Below, in pieces: positions 51,889 to 62,854 of a stretch of DNA of 64,000 nt (position 1 is its first letter; each line of letters starts with the position of its first letter). The DNA lies in contig OY829650.1 of NCBI GenBank assembly GCA_963691815.1, forward strand, positions 5,326,672 to 5,390,671, read 5' to 3'. Below the pieces are notes generated by a model, which was not told the DNA's origin, ran no database searches, and was given only the letters and a program-made list of their open reading frames with translations. A program made the translations under genes and the position numbers. This DNA is from Echiichthys vipera (lineage: Eukaryota > Chordata > Actinopteri > Perciformes > Trachinidae).

Positions 51889-53615
51889 AGCATATCTCTA
51901 ACTTCTACTACTGTTTTATTTTTGACTGGGGTAAGAGCTTAAACCTCACTTTTTTAAGCATGATATAAATATCTTTTTATAATCTTTCAATTCAAATACA
52001 CAGTTATCATTTCAGCCAGCAAGAAACAGGATGTAACGTTAAGCTCGACAGCAACAGTAATTTAGGGGGACGTATTTAATGAGGGGCCAGTTGTGGTCCA
52101 CCTGCTCAGACAGCCATGCCCACACCAGGTTGTGTAGAAATGTCACACTGGACTGTTTTTTTTAAATCTCCAAACACCACAACAAATACAAGCAGAGCAG
52201 CACATCTGATTGCCACCAAATGTCTACCTTTAGTCGAGCTGATGTCTCAATCCTGAAGAGCCTACTGAGATTTGTAAATCGTTCTGGATGACAGGGTCTG
52301 CCAAATAACTTACATTTAAATGTAAATGTAAATAGGAAACTGGTCAAATAGCAGCTCAGTAGATAAACACAGACATGATGTGAGTCGGACTTCGTGTTTC
52401 CTAAACACTTCCGAAAGGCTGTCCTGTTGGAGATAAAGAGCAAACAGTGGACGCACGTTACAAGCTGTGAAAAAGTAGAAAGTGTAATTAAAAAGAAGTG
52501 CTGCAAATAGATAAGGTATGTAATGATGAGGAGACTTCAATAAAGGATGTAGAAAGACATGCGATTGATAATTGAGAATTCCGGAGACACTATAGTTGCA
52601 CCGCTGACAGATTTATACGTTTGAAATGGATCATCAGCGGTTCACGTTGTCATTTATGGACTTTAAATTAGTCGGCTGGATTAACGAGAGGTTTATGTGA
52701 CAGCTAAATGTCCTCAGGAGATTTTGGAAGATCACAGGAAGAAGATAGAACAAGTCCCGTTGTGTTGCAATACACAAAACAAGTGAATAATGGTTTGAGT
52801 GCATCTGTGTGTTTGTGTGAGCAATATTTGCAGTCCAGTGGATTTTTATCTCATCTCTGACATTCCAGTTCAGAGCTGCTCTCCTGCTGCTCCTTTGATC
52901 TGATCTTCCCTTTCTGCTCTGGTCTCCTCGGACTCCCACTCGCGCTGACCTCTGGGGACTCTTTTCCAGAATGCGGGCCCAAGGAACACCACATGAATCT
53001 GGGGATCCGAAGGTGGTGGGCAGGGCCTGTAGCCTGGGGGTCACAGGCCAGCAGGAGGGACTTCAGGGGCTTTAGTTGAAACAATGACCCAAACTGTAGT
53101 CGGTAAGGTGGGAGAAGACAAGAGGGGGAGGGGCATTAGAGGGTTTCTGCTTTGTTGACATTAAATGTGTGCTGCACTTCCTGAGAAGATGTGACAGGTT
53201 GAGGGTGGTTGCTAGGAGCTGTATGAAGGGGTTTTGAAGGCCGGTAGCTGATTATTTGTTGATATTCAAGTGACGTTTGTCTCTTTAACGTCCCGTTGCT
53301 ATCACCGGCTACAGCAAACACTTTTGAGTCAAAAGTCATAGCTTACCATGAACCCATAGACTACCATAAATGTATTAAAGTTACAAAACCATGGCCACTT
53401 TTGTGAGGAGGCCATATGGCCCGACACCAGCACTTCCACTGCAGACAGCAGGTTAAATGATTTTCAATCTTTGGTACAAATTCTTTTAACGTTTTCTGGC
53501 TAGATTGTAGCAGCTTGGATGTTACTATCATCAAGAACACTGATGCTTAACTTCACCATGACGGTGAATGACATTTTAACAGAAAGGCAGAAGTCATAAA
53601 CATCACATGCAGATG
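51889..53615. other. Non-coding, nothing recognised
   Basis: Frames of up to 136 codons on the minus strand (52634-53044) have no recognisable domain and no neighbouring exons. Confidence 0.5.
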
Positions 53616-53618
53616 TAA

Positions 53619-54222
53619 GGGCGCACTCACACTGTCCATCCGTACCGTGCCCAAGCACGTTTCACAGCTAAAGTCTAATTCGTTTGACCAGTGTGAGTGC
53701 CTAGGCGCGGTACGCTTGTCGGCCACGGCCCGTTTGGGAGTGGTGGGCTTTTGTAAAGCACGTTTGCACATGTACGGGCACGAGCGTGCACATGTGTGGG
53801 GGGCCTACGGCGGTTATGGCGTAATTTTAAGTGCGCCTGTTCGGACATAGAAAATAGAAGGACGGACCATGCACGGACATTTAAAACAATGGCGGTGAAA
53901 GGTTCACGTTGGTGTGATGCGGAGGTGGAGTGTTTACTGCAGATTTGGTCGATGGAAATATTCAGAAACAGTCGACAAGATGAAAAACAAGACAGAAACT
54001 CTGAGGTCTATAAAAAGATCTGTGAACAAAGCGACGCATCACGATGACGTCAATTAATGTGTGTGACGTGTTACGGCGTGATGACGTATAGGCAGCAAGA
54101 AGCATTTGCGCGAGGCCCATGTAGTGTGAGTACAAACGGGCCTGGGCCGCGGGGGAGAGGGAGGGGGGGACAAGTACCCTAAAGCACGGGGCATGGTATG
54201 GATGGACAGTGTGAGCGCGCCC
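53619..54222 (+). mobile_element. Harbinger-type miniature element, copy E (604 bp, best preserved)
   Basis: Begins GGGCGCACTCACACTGTCC after TAA (53616-53618) and ends GTGTGAGCGCGCCC before TAA (54223-54225). Length equals copy A, suggesting about 605 bp is the family's standard form. The + strand carries the longest intact Myb-like frame (53889-54047). Confidence 0.88.
53889..54047 (+). pseudogene. Myb/SANT-like domain fragment carried by Harbinger copy E
   Basis: A 52-codon frame beginning MAVKGSRWCDAEVECLLQIW and ending in a stop after DASR. The spacing of W, the EV-x-x-LL-x-IW core and the later RNSEVYKKI block match the first two helices of the Myb/SANT-like proteins common in fish (Myb_DNA-bind_4 type). 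Autonomous Harbinger elements carry a Myb-like protein beside their transposase. Helix 3 is missing and no transposase is nearby, so this is a relic and not a working gene. The stop codon overlaps a TGACGTCA palindrome (54045-54052). Confidence 0.6.
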
Positions 54223-54535
54223 TAAGGCTGTAAATTAGCATGCACAGAAACAGTAACACCTGCACAACAGCGCCATATAACCACAAAATTATTAACGTTT
54301 TAATTCCAGTTGGATCTTGGATTTGTTTCATTTTCTTGAACGTTTCCTTTTGATAGTCTGAAGTGTAAAGGTGTAAACCCTCTCCCTTTGGAGAAGAAGG
54401 GTAGTGATGTCACTTCCTCTACTTGGATTTCTAACGCACTTAACGCCAGTGTTTCTCAGGGAGGACATTCCCTGTAAGCACTGCATGCAACATGATCATA
54501 AGCAGCAAAGGTCAACTTGCCCTTACTTAAAAAAC

Positions 54536-55000
54536 AAATCAGAATCAGAATCAGAATCAGAATCAGGTTTATTGCCAGACAATTTTCATTGCAAGGAATT
54601 TGACTTGATTTGACAGTGCCTACATAAATATAAACATGAACACAAGCAAGACTAAACATATGGCATTGAATTATATACGTGAAATATAAGTGACTGTATT
54701 TGTATGAACAGTGCAGGTGGTAGTGTGCAAGTTAAAGTGTCCAGTGAAAAGTGTGTGTGTGTGTGTGGGGGGGGGGGGGGGGTTAATATAACACCTGTGA
54801 TTTGGGTACATTAATATAACGTATGAGTTCCAGATGTCGTTAATATAACGAATGACAGTTAAGTGTCTTTAACAAAACTCCAAAGCCTGATGGCAGAGGG
54901 GAAGAAACTGTTGCAGGAGGTTTTGGTCCTGATGGACCGCAGCCTCCGGCCAGAGGGGAGAGGTTCAAACAGATAGTGACCAGGGTGGGAGGGATCAGCA
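54536..55000 (-). mobile_element. Non-LTR retrotransposon 3' end with AGAATC-repeat tail
   Basis: The minus strand at about 54960-54870 encodes PLPSGRRLRSIRTKTS and NSFFPSAIRL, a pattern seen at the C terminus of several fish LINE polyproteins. It is followed by a 3' UTR that ends GGCAATAAACC and a GATTCT repeat (seen as agaatc units at 54541-54566). A GT/G tract (54752-54782) has expanded within the UTR. Confidence 0.72.
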
Positions 55001-57308
55001 GCTATCTACAGATAGAATTTCACAGACTGACACCATGTCAGAGTGAGCGTATAAGAATGATATTCATTTATCGAAGGTAATAGGAGTCTTAAATATCAAC
55101 AAATCGTTTTTTAGCACAAGTGCAAATTTGTCTGTATGAGCTTGTGAGTGCTCCTGCTCAAGCAAAGGATTTGGAGTCAGTGTGCATGATTGGCACACAA
55201 TGCAGATGTGTGGGCAGCAGATGCCATCTGGAGAAAGCAGAGTGGGCTGGTAGAGGAAGGGAGTGGTGGTGGGGAGGGGGATGCTGCACCACGTCCCCCC
55301 TCGGAAAAAAGCTGATGGCTTGACAGTGAGATAAAAGAAACGATGGGAGTGTAATCAATCAAAAACACAGTGACACAAATAAATGGAAGACAAGAGACAC
55401 AATCCGCCCATCCGCACCCTGTCCCGACCACCATCACAGTCCGCCTTTGTGGGGTCCACAAAACTTTTTTGCCATTGGTTGGAAAGATCAAAAGCGGCCC
55501 TCCAGGTGCCCCTCGGGCTTTCTTAGGTTGCCAGGCTTGTCTACAGGGGAGAAAACAGGGGAAAGTGTCCTTCAGCTGTGGATGTTGTATTGCACAATAA
55601 ATGTACGGGGATGAATTTGCCAATTTTAGTAGAGAACCAGGTGCTTCCTCTGATTAATTGCGCCGGTCACGATATTTACTCAGGAGAGATGAGAACGCCT
55701 CGGAGGAATGGTGTCCATTCCCCATGAGAATCTCATAAACCCACACAAACAACTCTCCGTCTATTCTATCGGACTCATTCTTCTTGACCTTACACCATTT
55801 ACTTGAGCAATCTAAGATCCAGACTCAATATCTGCTCTTTCAAAGTAGTTGTACATGAACACACTGTATTCTCTCTATCGTAGAGTGGCATCCGCGAGGA
55901 AAAAACAAAGCCACACTATGTCCAGAGGCATTTGAGACAATGGCAGGTCTATGCGCAGTGAGATCACCCCTATGAGAAAACCCCTAGATGTTCCCTTGTA
56001 TGGGCAGAAGTTAATATATCGAAGCCCTGTTTTGGAAGTCAAGGGGTTGATGTGACAGCTACAAAAAAGCATGGAAACGAGAGCGCTTGAGATCTGGATG
56101 CTAGAAGCTACAGACAATATTTCCACACAAAGACACATTTATATGCGGGGAATGACTAGAACGGCACTGCAGTGGCACTTTCTACCTGTGACATCACAAC
56201 CATACGGAAGTCCTGACAGCTCAATTAAAAGGTACAGTTTCTAGTTGTGTGCATTTCTCTGTGGATTGAGCGTTTTGATACTTTCACAGTACCTCAATCT
56301 GCTTTATAATACAAAAAGACATGGACATCATGCTTTTTACCACTGCTTTTTACTTTAATATATGACCTTTACAGATAGTAGATAGTACTTTTTTGATTCA
56401 TGAGTTCTGTTTTCACTTCCCACCGTGAGAAACGAGCAGGATGCAGTGCACGGGGATTCTGAAGACACAATATCATAAAGGTTGTGGTTGTGGAAAGCTA
56501 TCTGTAGTCACTGGCTGCAGTGTGTGGCGATGCAGAACGCCCCTAACCTACCCACACAGTGACAATCTCCTCTACAGATCATTGAAAGGTTGCCTGCCTC
56601 CCGCTGCAACGGGCACATCTCATGGGAGCAATAGAAGACCTGTGTAGGAGGACATAAAAGAGGCAGAGCACCCTGGGCAAAGCCCCAAACCTGGACACAG
56701 CTGGCTTTTCTCAAACCGTGCACAATGCAGTCTTTGTTTGAAGAAACACTGCAGAAGTAACATCAATTCCTGCATGCCATTCACCTCTGCAGCTCCCAGG
56801 CCCCTTGCAGGCCTGCTTTGTACTGATGGATAAATCTCTGTGTGCGCATTTCATCATAAATACACGTAAAGCCTTGATAATATTAGAATAATAGCAAGTG
56901 ACAATAATCCAATACAAGCTCGATCACAAAACAGGCACTGTCAATCCCACAAAGTGCAATACCATGTAATGTTAGGGAGGTCATGCCCATGCTTGTTCTT
57001 TAATCCAATTTTGGAGGCAGAACAGGCGTCAATATATCCGCTAGGTGGCGACCTTGGTCCGATGCGGCTCACCTTGGACAGCGCTGCGCTTGACTGGAGC
57101 CAGTCTACATGCAGGATCAGCAGCCCAGTGTGAGCGCCGAGGAACACAGAGGACAAAAGTGACGCATTGCATTTTAGTCATATTAATAGTTGAGGAGCAG
57201 TGTCCATGTTTAATTTAAAGTTAAGGAAGCAGTGATTGGAGCAGACTGCGTGCCTTGATAAAGTCAGTGCTCCGTCTGAAGTCCAGGCAGTGCGCGCGGG
57301 CACACAGG

Positions 57309-57339
<31 letters not shown>

Positions 57340-57499
57340 CTCATTTGTTTTCACTGTTGGCTAAAAGGACAGTTTATTCGCGTCAATCTGTGACTCAGAG
57401 TCGTACGGACCTTTGTACCTGCGTGACAAATGTGTAGGAAGCACCTCACCCCATCACCATCTCCTATCTGACTGTATTGTGGTAAAGGTTTTTGGGTTT
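55001..57499. other. Upstream flank of epha4, no gene recognised
   Basis: No coding region supported; the minus-strand frame at 55177-55623 has no domain. A CA run lies at 57308-57336. Confidence 0.5.
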
Positions 57500-57811
57500 A
57501 CATTGGGAGGGGGGGGGGGGGGGGTAATGATTATTCTACCCCACTACCCCTTGTCCACTACGTTTCCTAGAGCCTATAGATTGACGGGGTCCGCGTCAGA
57601 GTGCACAGAGTAGACCCGCCTCCTGGCTGTAGAGCGCTCGTTGCGTCTCTCTTCCCCTGTCCGCTTCAAACCCATATTCCACTGGGAGAGAGAGAGGAAG
57701 AGAGAAAGAGAGAGAGAGGGAGAGAGAAAGAGAGAGAGAGAGAGAGCGAGTTGGACCTGGGAGAAGAGCAACGAAAGAAAAAGAGGAGAGAAAAACGGAA
57801 CAACGGCACAA
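57500..57811 (+). promoter_or_regulatory. Probable epha4 promoter-proximal region and 5' UTR
   Basis: This lies immediately upstream of the epha4 start codon. It has a poly-G run at about 57508-57523, a CpG-dense stretch at about 57584-57665, and a purine tract of GAGA repeats at 57685-57750, probably within the 5' leader. No upstream ATG occurs between 57600 and the start. I see no convincing TATA box, so the transcription start cannot be placed. Confidence 0.4.
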
Positions 57812-57908
57812 ATGGCACCCATGGCAGGGATTTTGTTCACGGCTACCTTTCTTGTTTTTGGGATTTCTACATTTGTTTCGCCTGCACGGATATACCCCCC
57901 AAATGAAG
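57812..57908 (+). CDS. epha4: epha4 exon 1 (signal peptide)
   Basis: Encodes 32 residues plus one base of codon 33: start Met, hydrophobic core GILFTATFLVFG, then RIYPPNE, which matches the RVYPANE of tetrapod EphA4. The exon ends GAAG before the donor gtaagg, phase 1. There are two in-frame ATGs, 57812 (MAP-) and 57821 (MAG-). The second aligns with the human start; the first adds three residues. Both have C at -3 and G at +4, so context does not decide. No ATG occurs in the roughly 200 bases upstream. Confidence 0.9.
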
Positions 57909-60900
57909 GTAAGGTTGCTGGGAGAAAAATAACTGCCGCGGACTTCTGACTTCATCCCCGCTCCGTCTCCCCGTGTGTGCGTTTTGCGCCGCGGAGCCTC
58001 ACTTCGTGGTGCCTATAGTTGAGAGAGCGTGGAGCTGCAATGAGTTCATAACGGGAAAACGCCGACGGTCACCTTTACGCAGCTACTTTTTTTTGCGGAG
58101 TTTCATGTGAGCGCAACTGGAATAAGAAGTGGCTTTTTCCAATTGCGCATTGGCCGTTTTGGTCTCGGCTCGGGCTCGGGTCGTGCCAGCTGCCCAAAGC
58201 AGCCTGGGGAGCAGGAATACTTGCAGCTCCCCGAAACTTACTGATCTATCTGTTAAGAGAGAAAGTGGAGCCGCTCTCTGCTTAAAAAGAAGTTTAATGT
58301 TGCGTAGCATCTATTAAACGCTCCTGTCTCGTATCGTAGAGCAGAAAGGAAGCACAGTGACCGGTCCGCGGGAGACTCGCAAGACCGGCACACTCCCGAG
58401 ACTGCCCGAGCAGCTCTATATTGTGCATTTCAGAATTGCGCACAGTGATCGCTCCTGCTGTCACAGTGGGTTTAAGTGGAAGGAGATTATAGCAATGCCA
58501 AGAAAACCAATTCGAAAAGTTAAACTGCTGCTCGTTGTGCCGGACACACGCCGAAGTACATAATCATTCCCAGCAATTAAGATCAGAACAGATCTGCGGT
58601 TGTATGTCCTGTGCTCTTTCAGGTTTACATTTAATAAAAAGGGACCAAACATTGAAGCGCAAGATGTTTAAATTGCGCACACGAAACAAGAGCACGGACG
58701 GTTTCGGGGCCAGAGCTGCCTTGCTCGGGGTCCCGGTGCGCAGTGTATGCTGTGTCAAAATGTTAGGCCCAATACAGGTTAGGCTGTAGCCGACACCTTC
58801 CAGTGCAAACACTAATAAATGAAGTGCATTATTTTACTCAAAATCATCCCATCGGATTCATGGAGCATGTCTCCTGCTGAATTATGTTTCCATATCTGCC
58901 CGGATCAACACAGCTGTTTGACACAAGTCCACAAAGACGACACAAATGTTTCACATTTAAAGTGGACCGGTCTGTTATCTATGTATATCTTTTATACCTC
59001 GGACTTATATAACGACTTATTTATTAATTTATAAGCTGCTGAGACGCCGATTAAGCATTTTACGCACATCAAATGAAAACCCCCCATAATAAATATATAA
59101 TTCACCGTATTTAATTAATTAATTCAGCCATATATATATATATATATATATACATAACTATATGTATATTTATGCAGACGTTTTTAATTGTTCTCGATAA
59201 AATACTGTGGCACAGCTCGTGCGTCTGTCGGACGTATTTTAAAATGCGTTTTGTTCTTCACCGACCAAGTTTGTGCACACGGCTCCCTAATTGATTCCTA
59301 TCACATACACACAGACACTCTTCGGGCCGACGCTGAGCCCAAATGAAATACTATTACTGTAAAGACACTTGGGAAATACACTTGTTTTTCTCCGAAAATC
59401 TTTACCTTGGCGAGAATCAATCAAAGTGACTTAACGTTAAGCACAGCGGGGAATGGCACACAACAAAGAGACTTTACAGGCTCCGTGGCCTCCTGTTTTT
59501 ATTCTCTGCGCTCTGACGTGCATCACGAGAGAATATGTTTCTACTTTGCTTCAACAGTTATTTTTATCCATCAAGTCTTTTTTGTGTGGAAAACATAGGG
59601 ACCCATTTTTCCTTCTCGGTGTGTCAGACCCAAGTGGACTTTACATGCCAATGCTGATGTTGTGTGGACGGATCGAGACTGCACGCTCACTTCTCCCATT
59701 CTTGTTTTCCAGTCACGTTATTGGACTCCAGATCTGTACAGGGGGAGCTGGGATGGGTCGCCAACCCGACGGAAGGAGGGGTAAGAACTGCAAAGAAGTG
59801 TCCCCTTGTTAGGACGCATGGTCCCCTATTGAGCAAAAATGGAGAGATAATATCCATTATTGGCAGGAGCTCTGGAGTGGACCGCCAAACAGATACACAG
59901 CCCTCTTTGATAAGGTTTAGTCCTGGTGAGCCCTTTATGGGAATAGCGTTGATGATTTATTGGGCTCAGGGTCAGATCAAGGCACCCTCTCCAGTATTTT
60001 ACCCCAAAATATGGGTATATTAGAATTAGTCATTTTTTTGGCACATGGAGACCCTCTCTAACACCCTCCGGGGCCCCATGTGGTCCCTGAAATCCACTTT
60101 GAGAACCACTGGTCTATAGGCAACCCCCCCTCAGCTCCCTTTTCTCCTAGCTTCCCTTCTCTCTAACCACTCTGCAATGGTCAGATGCAGGGGCCGATAC
60201 TGCAGCGGGCGTCAGGTTTCCTGAATAGACGGTGGATTGAATTGGTCTTTGTGGAGAAACTTTATATCCCTTTCCACCATTGAGTGGAAGAGAGGGAGTG
60301 AGAGGAACTTGGCAGCTGAGAGAGGGTCCTCTGCAATGGATGAATAAGGGGGGAAAGTGCAGAGGGGTTTAGCTGTTGCCGCAGGACGACTGGATCTCGC
60401 TATAAAGCAGCGGGGAATAGGGTCGACGGAAGGCGTGATCCCTCAGTCTAATTGGCATATCTACAGTGGCTCTGATAAGGGAAAGAGTAGTGGCCAAACA
60501 GCGGCCATGGTGCGCCACAGGCATTAGATGGTTGAGGAAAGGTAAGGCACATGCCATGCCTTAACCAAAATTCAGATTCAACATATAGAAATGGCCAAAA
60601 ATGAGTTTGATTGCCAGATCTTTGGAGGGCAGCATCGACTTAAATTAATAATTGCTCACATGCAACAATCAGCAGTAACTATATTTGTTCTACTCACAGA
60701 AATGATTTGATGAGCACATGCAGGCCTTTTAATGCTTTACGAAAATTAACACAAATTAGCAACAATCATGTCAACTAATGAATAGGAACCCAGGGGAACA
60801 GATTTTCAACCCGTGTAGCTGTTGAAGGCTCTGCTCGCGAGCCTTTCTCAATGAACTTGGACGCCGCTGTGCTCAGGTCCTTTCCCCTCGGCCATTTTAT

Positions 60901-62854
60901 CACAAACAAGTGATTGACAGGGTCCTGGCAGCCCCGGCGAGCCCGCATTCATCCTCTCATTACGACCAATTGGCCTTATTCTCCCTCTTCCCTGCTATCG
61001 GGGAAAGGTAAGGCCTTATCTCAGCGCCGCTTGATTTCCACAACAAAAGAGGGGCTAAAGGAAGAGAACAGAGTGGAATGGAACAGCAGGGAATGATAGA
61101 CATTTTCTCAAATCATACAGCCGCAGCTATGTTTAGCATTATCCCAGCTTCCTCGAGGGAAATAAGGCTTTAAACCAGATTGTTTATGATAAGGCGTCAA
61201 ATGAAACCTGGCAACATAACCCCTATCTTCCACTGTTACATTATGCCTTTTTCTTTTCTACAGTTTTCTAAATGGTTGAAGGTACGGCAGCCAAATGCCT
61301 GTCTGCTCTTGTTTATAGCCCAGTTCAGTCTCTATTTAAAACACACAGTGAAAAGGGGGATCATAGCGCTTTGAGCCTCTCAAGACATGCTCATATTTGC
61401 TCAACAGTGATCTGTGGAGAGGGGGGACTTTATCATAAGTAAAACAAACATTCCCTCCTGGCGAAAATAAGCTTGGATAACGTAATCTATGCACCCCACG
61501 TCAGCTTCTCCCTCTCCCTCTCTCATGAGTTCATGCTAACAACAGCAGTGAACATGTGCGCCTCTGTCTCATGCATGCTGATGTAAAGCAGGCACACATT
61601 AGATCATTAGCATTGATTCCAGACCTTTAGTTTTTGCATCCACAGACTCTGAACCATGCAAGGCCTCCTAGTGTGCGTTTGTGTGTGTGTGTGTGTGTGT
61701 GTTTGTGAAGATGACTTTGTAAACCAGTCCCCAAGTAATTGAAGTGTAGGCATTACAGAGGCATAGAACTAATTACTAATTTCCTTCCTCGCAGTTGAAG
61801 GGAAGTCATGAATATTAATATCTTTATGATTGTATATTAGGAGCTAACAAGTATATTAGGTGCCATTCATAAAATATGCATTACGTTTACCATCAATTAA
61901 TTGCTCTGCAGAGACTCAAATATTGACCAGTCTGTCTTGCATGCTCTTTTACACTGGCATAGACTGGTACGCGGTCACGCGGGATACTAATATTGTCCAT
62001 TTGAATTAGGAGAGCAATTAGATCTTAAATTTCTCTGCTGTTCTTAACCTTTAACAGTTCTGCCATGACACCGCTTAATCATTTTACTACCGTTCTGGTT
62101 TGGAAGTCAACATAAGTAATTCATTTACAGATTTAAATTTAGAGGTTTCAGAATATCCTTTTGATTTTTTTTATTGTCTCCTTTCCTCAGTGGGAGGAAG
62201 TGAGCATTATGGATGAAAAGAACATTCCCATCCGGACTTACCAGGTGTGTAACGTCATGGAGCCAAACCAGAACAACTGGCTCCGCACTGACTGGATCCC
62301 CCGAGGCGGTGCCCAGCGTGTCTACATTGAGATCAAGTTCACTCTCCGGGACTGCAACAGCCTCCCGGGGGTCATGGGAACCTGCAAGGAAACCTTTAAT
62401 CTTTACTACTACGAATCCAACAACGACAAGGAGCGCTACATCCGCGAGAACCAGTTCGGCAAGATCGATACCATCGCTGCGGATGAGAGTTTCACTCAGG
62501 TGGACATCGGCGATCGCATCATGAAGCTGAACACAGAGGTCCGGGATGTGGGTGCCTTGACCCGCAAGGGCTTCTATCTGGCCTTCCAGGATGTTGGAGC
62601 GTGCATTGCGCTTGTGTCCGTCAGGGTCTTCTACAAGAAATGTCCTTTAGCGGTGCGTAACTTGGCCCAGTTTCCTGACACCATCACTGGAGCCGATACC
62701 TCCTCGCTTGTGGAAGTTCGTGGCTCATGCGTGGATAATTCAGAGGAGAAGGAGGTTCCAAAGATGTACTGCGGGGCTGATGGAGAGTGGCTGGTGCCCA
62801 TTGGGAATTGCCTGTGCAACCCTGGATATGAGGAGCGCAATGCAGAATGCCAAG
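57812..62854 (+). CDS. epha4: Ephrin type-A receptor 4, 5' part (exons 1-3, gene continues past window)
   Basis: This is the start of a receptor tyrosine kinase of the Eph family, a membrane protein that binds ephrins on neighbouring cells and guides axons and tissue boundaries. Three exons join in phase: 57812-57908, 59713-59780 and 62191-62854, giving 276 residues. Residues 1 to about 22 form a hydrophobic signal peptide. The ephrin-binding domain runs from about residue 33 (TLLDSRSVQGELGW) to about 205. The Cys-rich region begins near KKCPLAVRNLAQFPDT. The blocks WEEVSIMDEKN, QVCNVMEPNQNNWLRTDWI, TCKETFNLYYYES and VPKMYCGADGEWLVP are those of EphA4 and fit EphA3, A5 and A7 less well. The fibronectin repeats, membrane segment, kinase and SAM domains lie beyond 64000. 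Whether this is the teleost a or b paralogue cannot be told here. Confidence 0.95.
57909..59712 (+). other. epha4 intron 1
   Basis: A 1.8-kb intron with donor gtaagg and an acceptor preceded by a pyrimidine tract ending ttttccag. The first 500 bases are rich in CpG and may belong to the promoter-proximal CpG island. A short (TA)n tract lies at 59132-59152. Short open frames inside show no recognisable domain. Confidence 0.9.
59713..59780 (+). CDS. epha4: epha4 exon 2 (start of ephrin-binding domain)
   Basis: A 68-bp exon. With the single base carried over from exon 1 it makes exactly 23 codons, VTLLDSRSVQGELGW followed by VANPTEGG, and ends in phase 0 before gtaaga. The small size and the phases match the second exon of Eph receptor genes. 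It is too short for ORF finders and was located by its protein sequence and splice sites. Confidence 0.93.
60020..60111 (-). mobile_element. hAT-type terminal fragment in epha4 intron 2
   Basis: The minus strand begins CAGTGGTTCTCAAAGTGG, a terminal sequence typical of hAT non-autonomous elements of vertebrates. No matching inverted end is found nearby, so it is a fragment. Confidence 0.5.
61740..61960. promoter_or_regulatory. Candidate intronic enhancer in epha4 intron 2
   Basis: Repeat-free, AT-rich block with many homeodomain-type cores (attactaatttcc, catgaatattaatatc, aaatatgcattacg, catcaattaattgctc). It is located 230 to 450 bases before exon 3. The call rests on composition and position only. 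Confidence 0.25.
62191..62854 (+). CDS. epha4: epha4 exon 3 (ephrin-binding domain and start of Cys-rich region)
   Basis: A 664-bp exon encoding 221 codons plus one base, the usual size for the third exon of EphA genes. It begins WEEVSIMDEKNIPIRTYQ and ends NAECQ with donor gtaaag, phase 1. It holds ten or so conserved cysteines, including QVCNV, RDCNS, GTCKE, GACIA, KKCPL, GSCVD, MYCGAD and GNCLC. No stop or frameshift is present, so the copy looks functional. Substitutions against human EphA4 are mostly conservative, for example NNDKERYI for DNDKERFI. Confidence 0.96.

Larger units (their letters stand above)
59781..62190 (+). other. epha4 intron 2
   Basis: A 2.4-kb intron from gtaaga to an acceptor with the long pyrimidine run ttgtctcctttcctcag. 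It contains a hAT-like end near 60020-60111, a (GT)n tract at 61679-61702, and AT-rich blocks around 61130-61200 and 61740-61960 with many TAAT cores that could be regulatory. I see no additional exon. Confidence 0.9.

Noticed and set aside
53796..54047. A functional host Myb-like gene
   Set aside because: It lies entirely inside a Harbinger miniature element, lacks helix 3 of the domain, and other copies are frameshifted or deleted.
57601..57906. Upstream or alternative frame through the epha4 leader
   Set aside because: It has no ATG before the epha4 start and is built on the GA-rich tract; the conserved signal peptide is in the other frame.
62191..62854. Assignment to EphA3, EphA5 or EphA7
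   Set aside because: The exon 3 blocks and TLLDSRSVQGELGW in exon 2 match EphA4 best; the other class A receptors differ at several of these positions.
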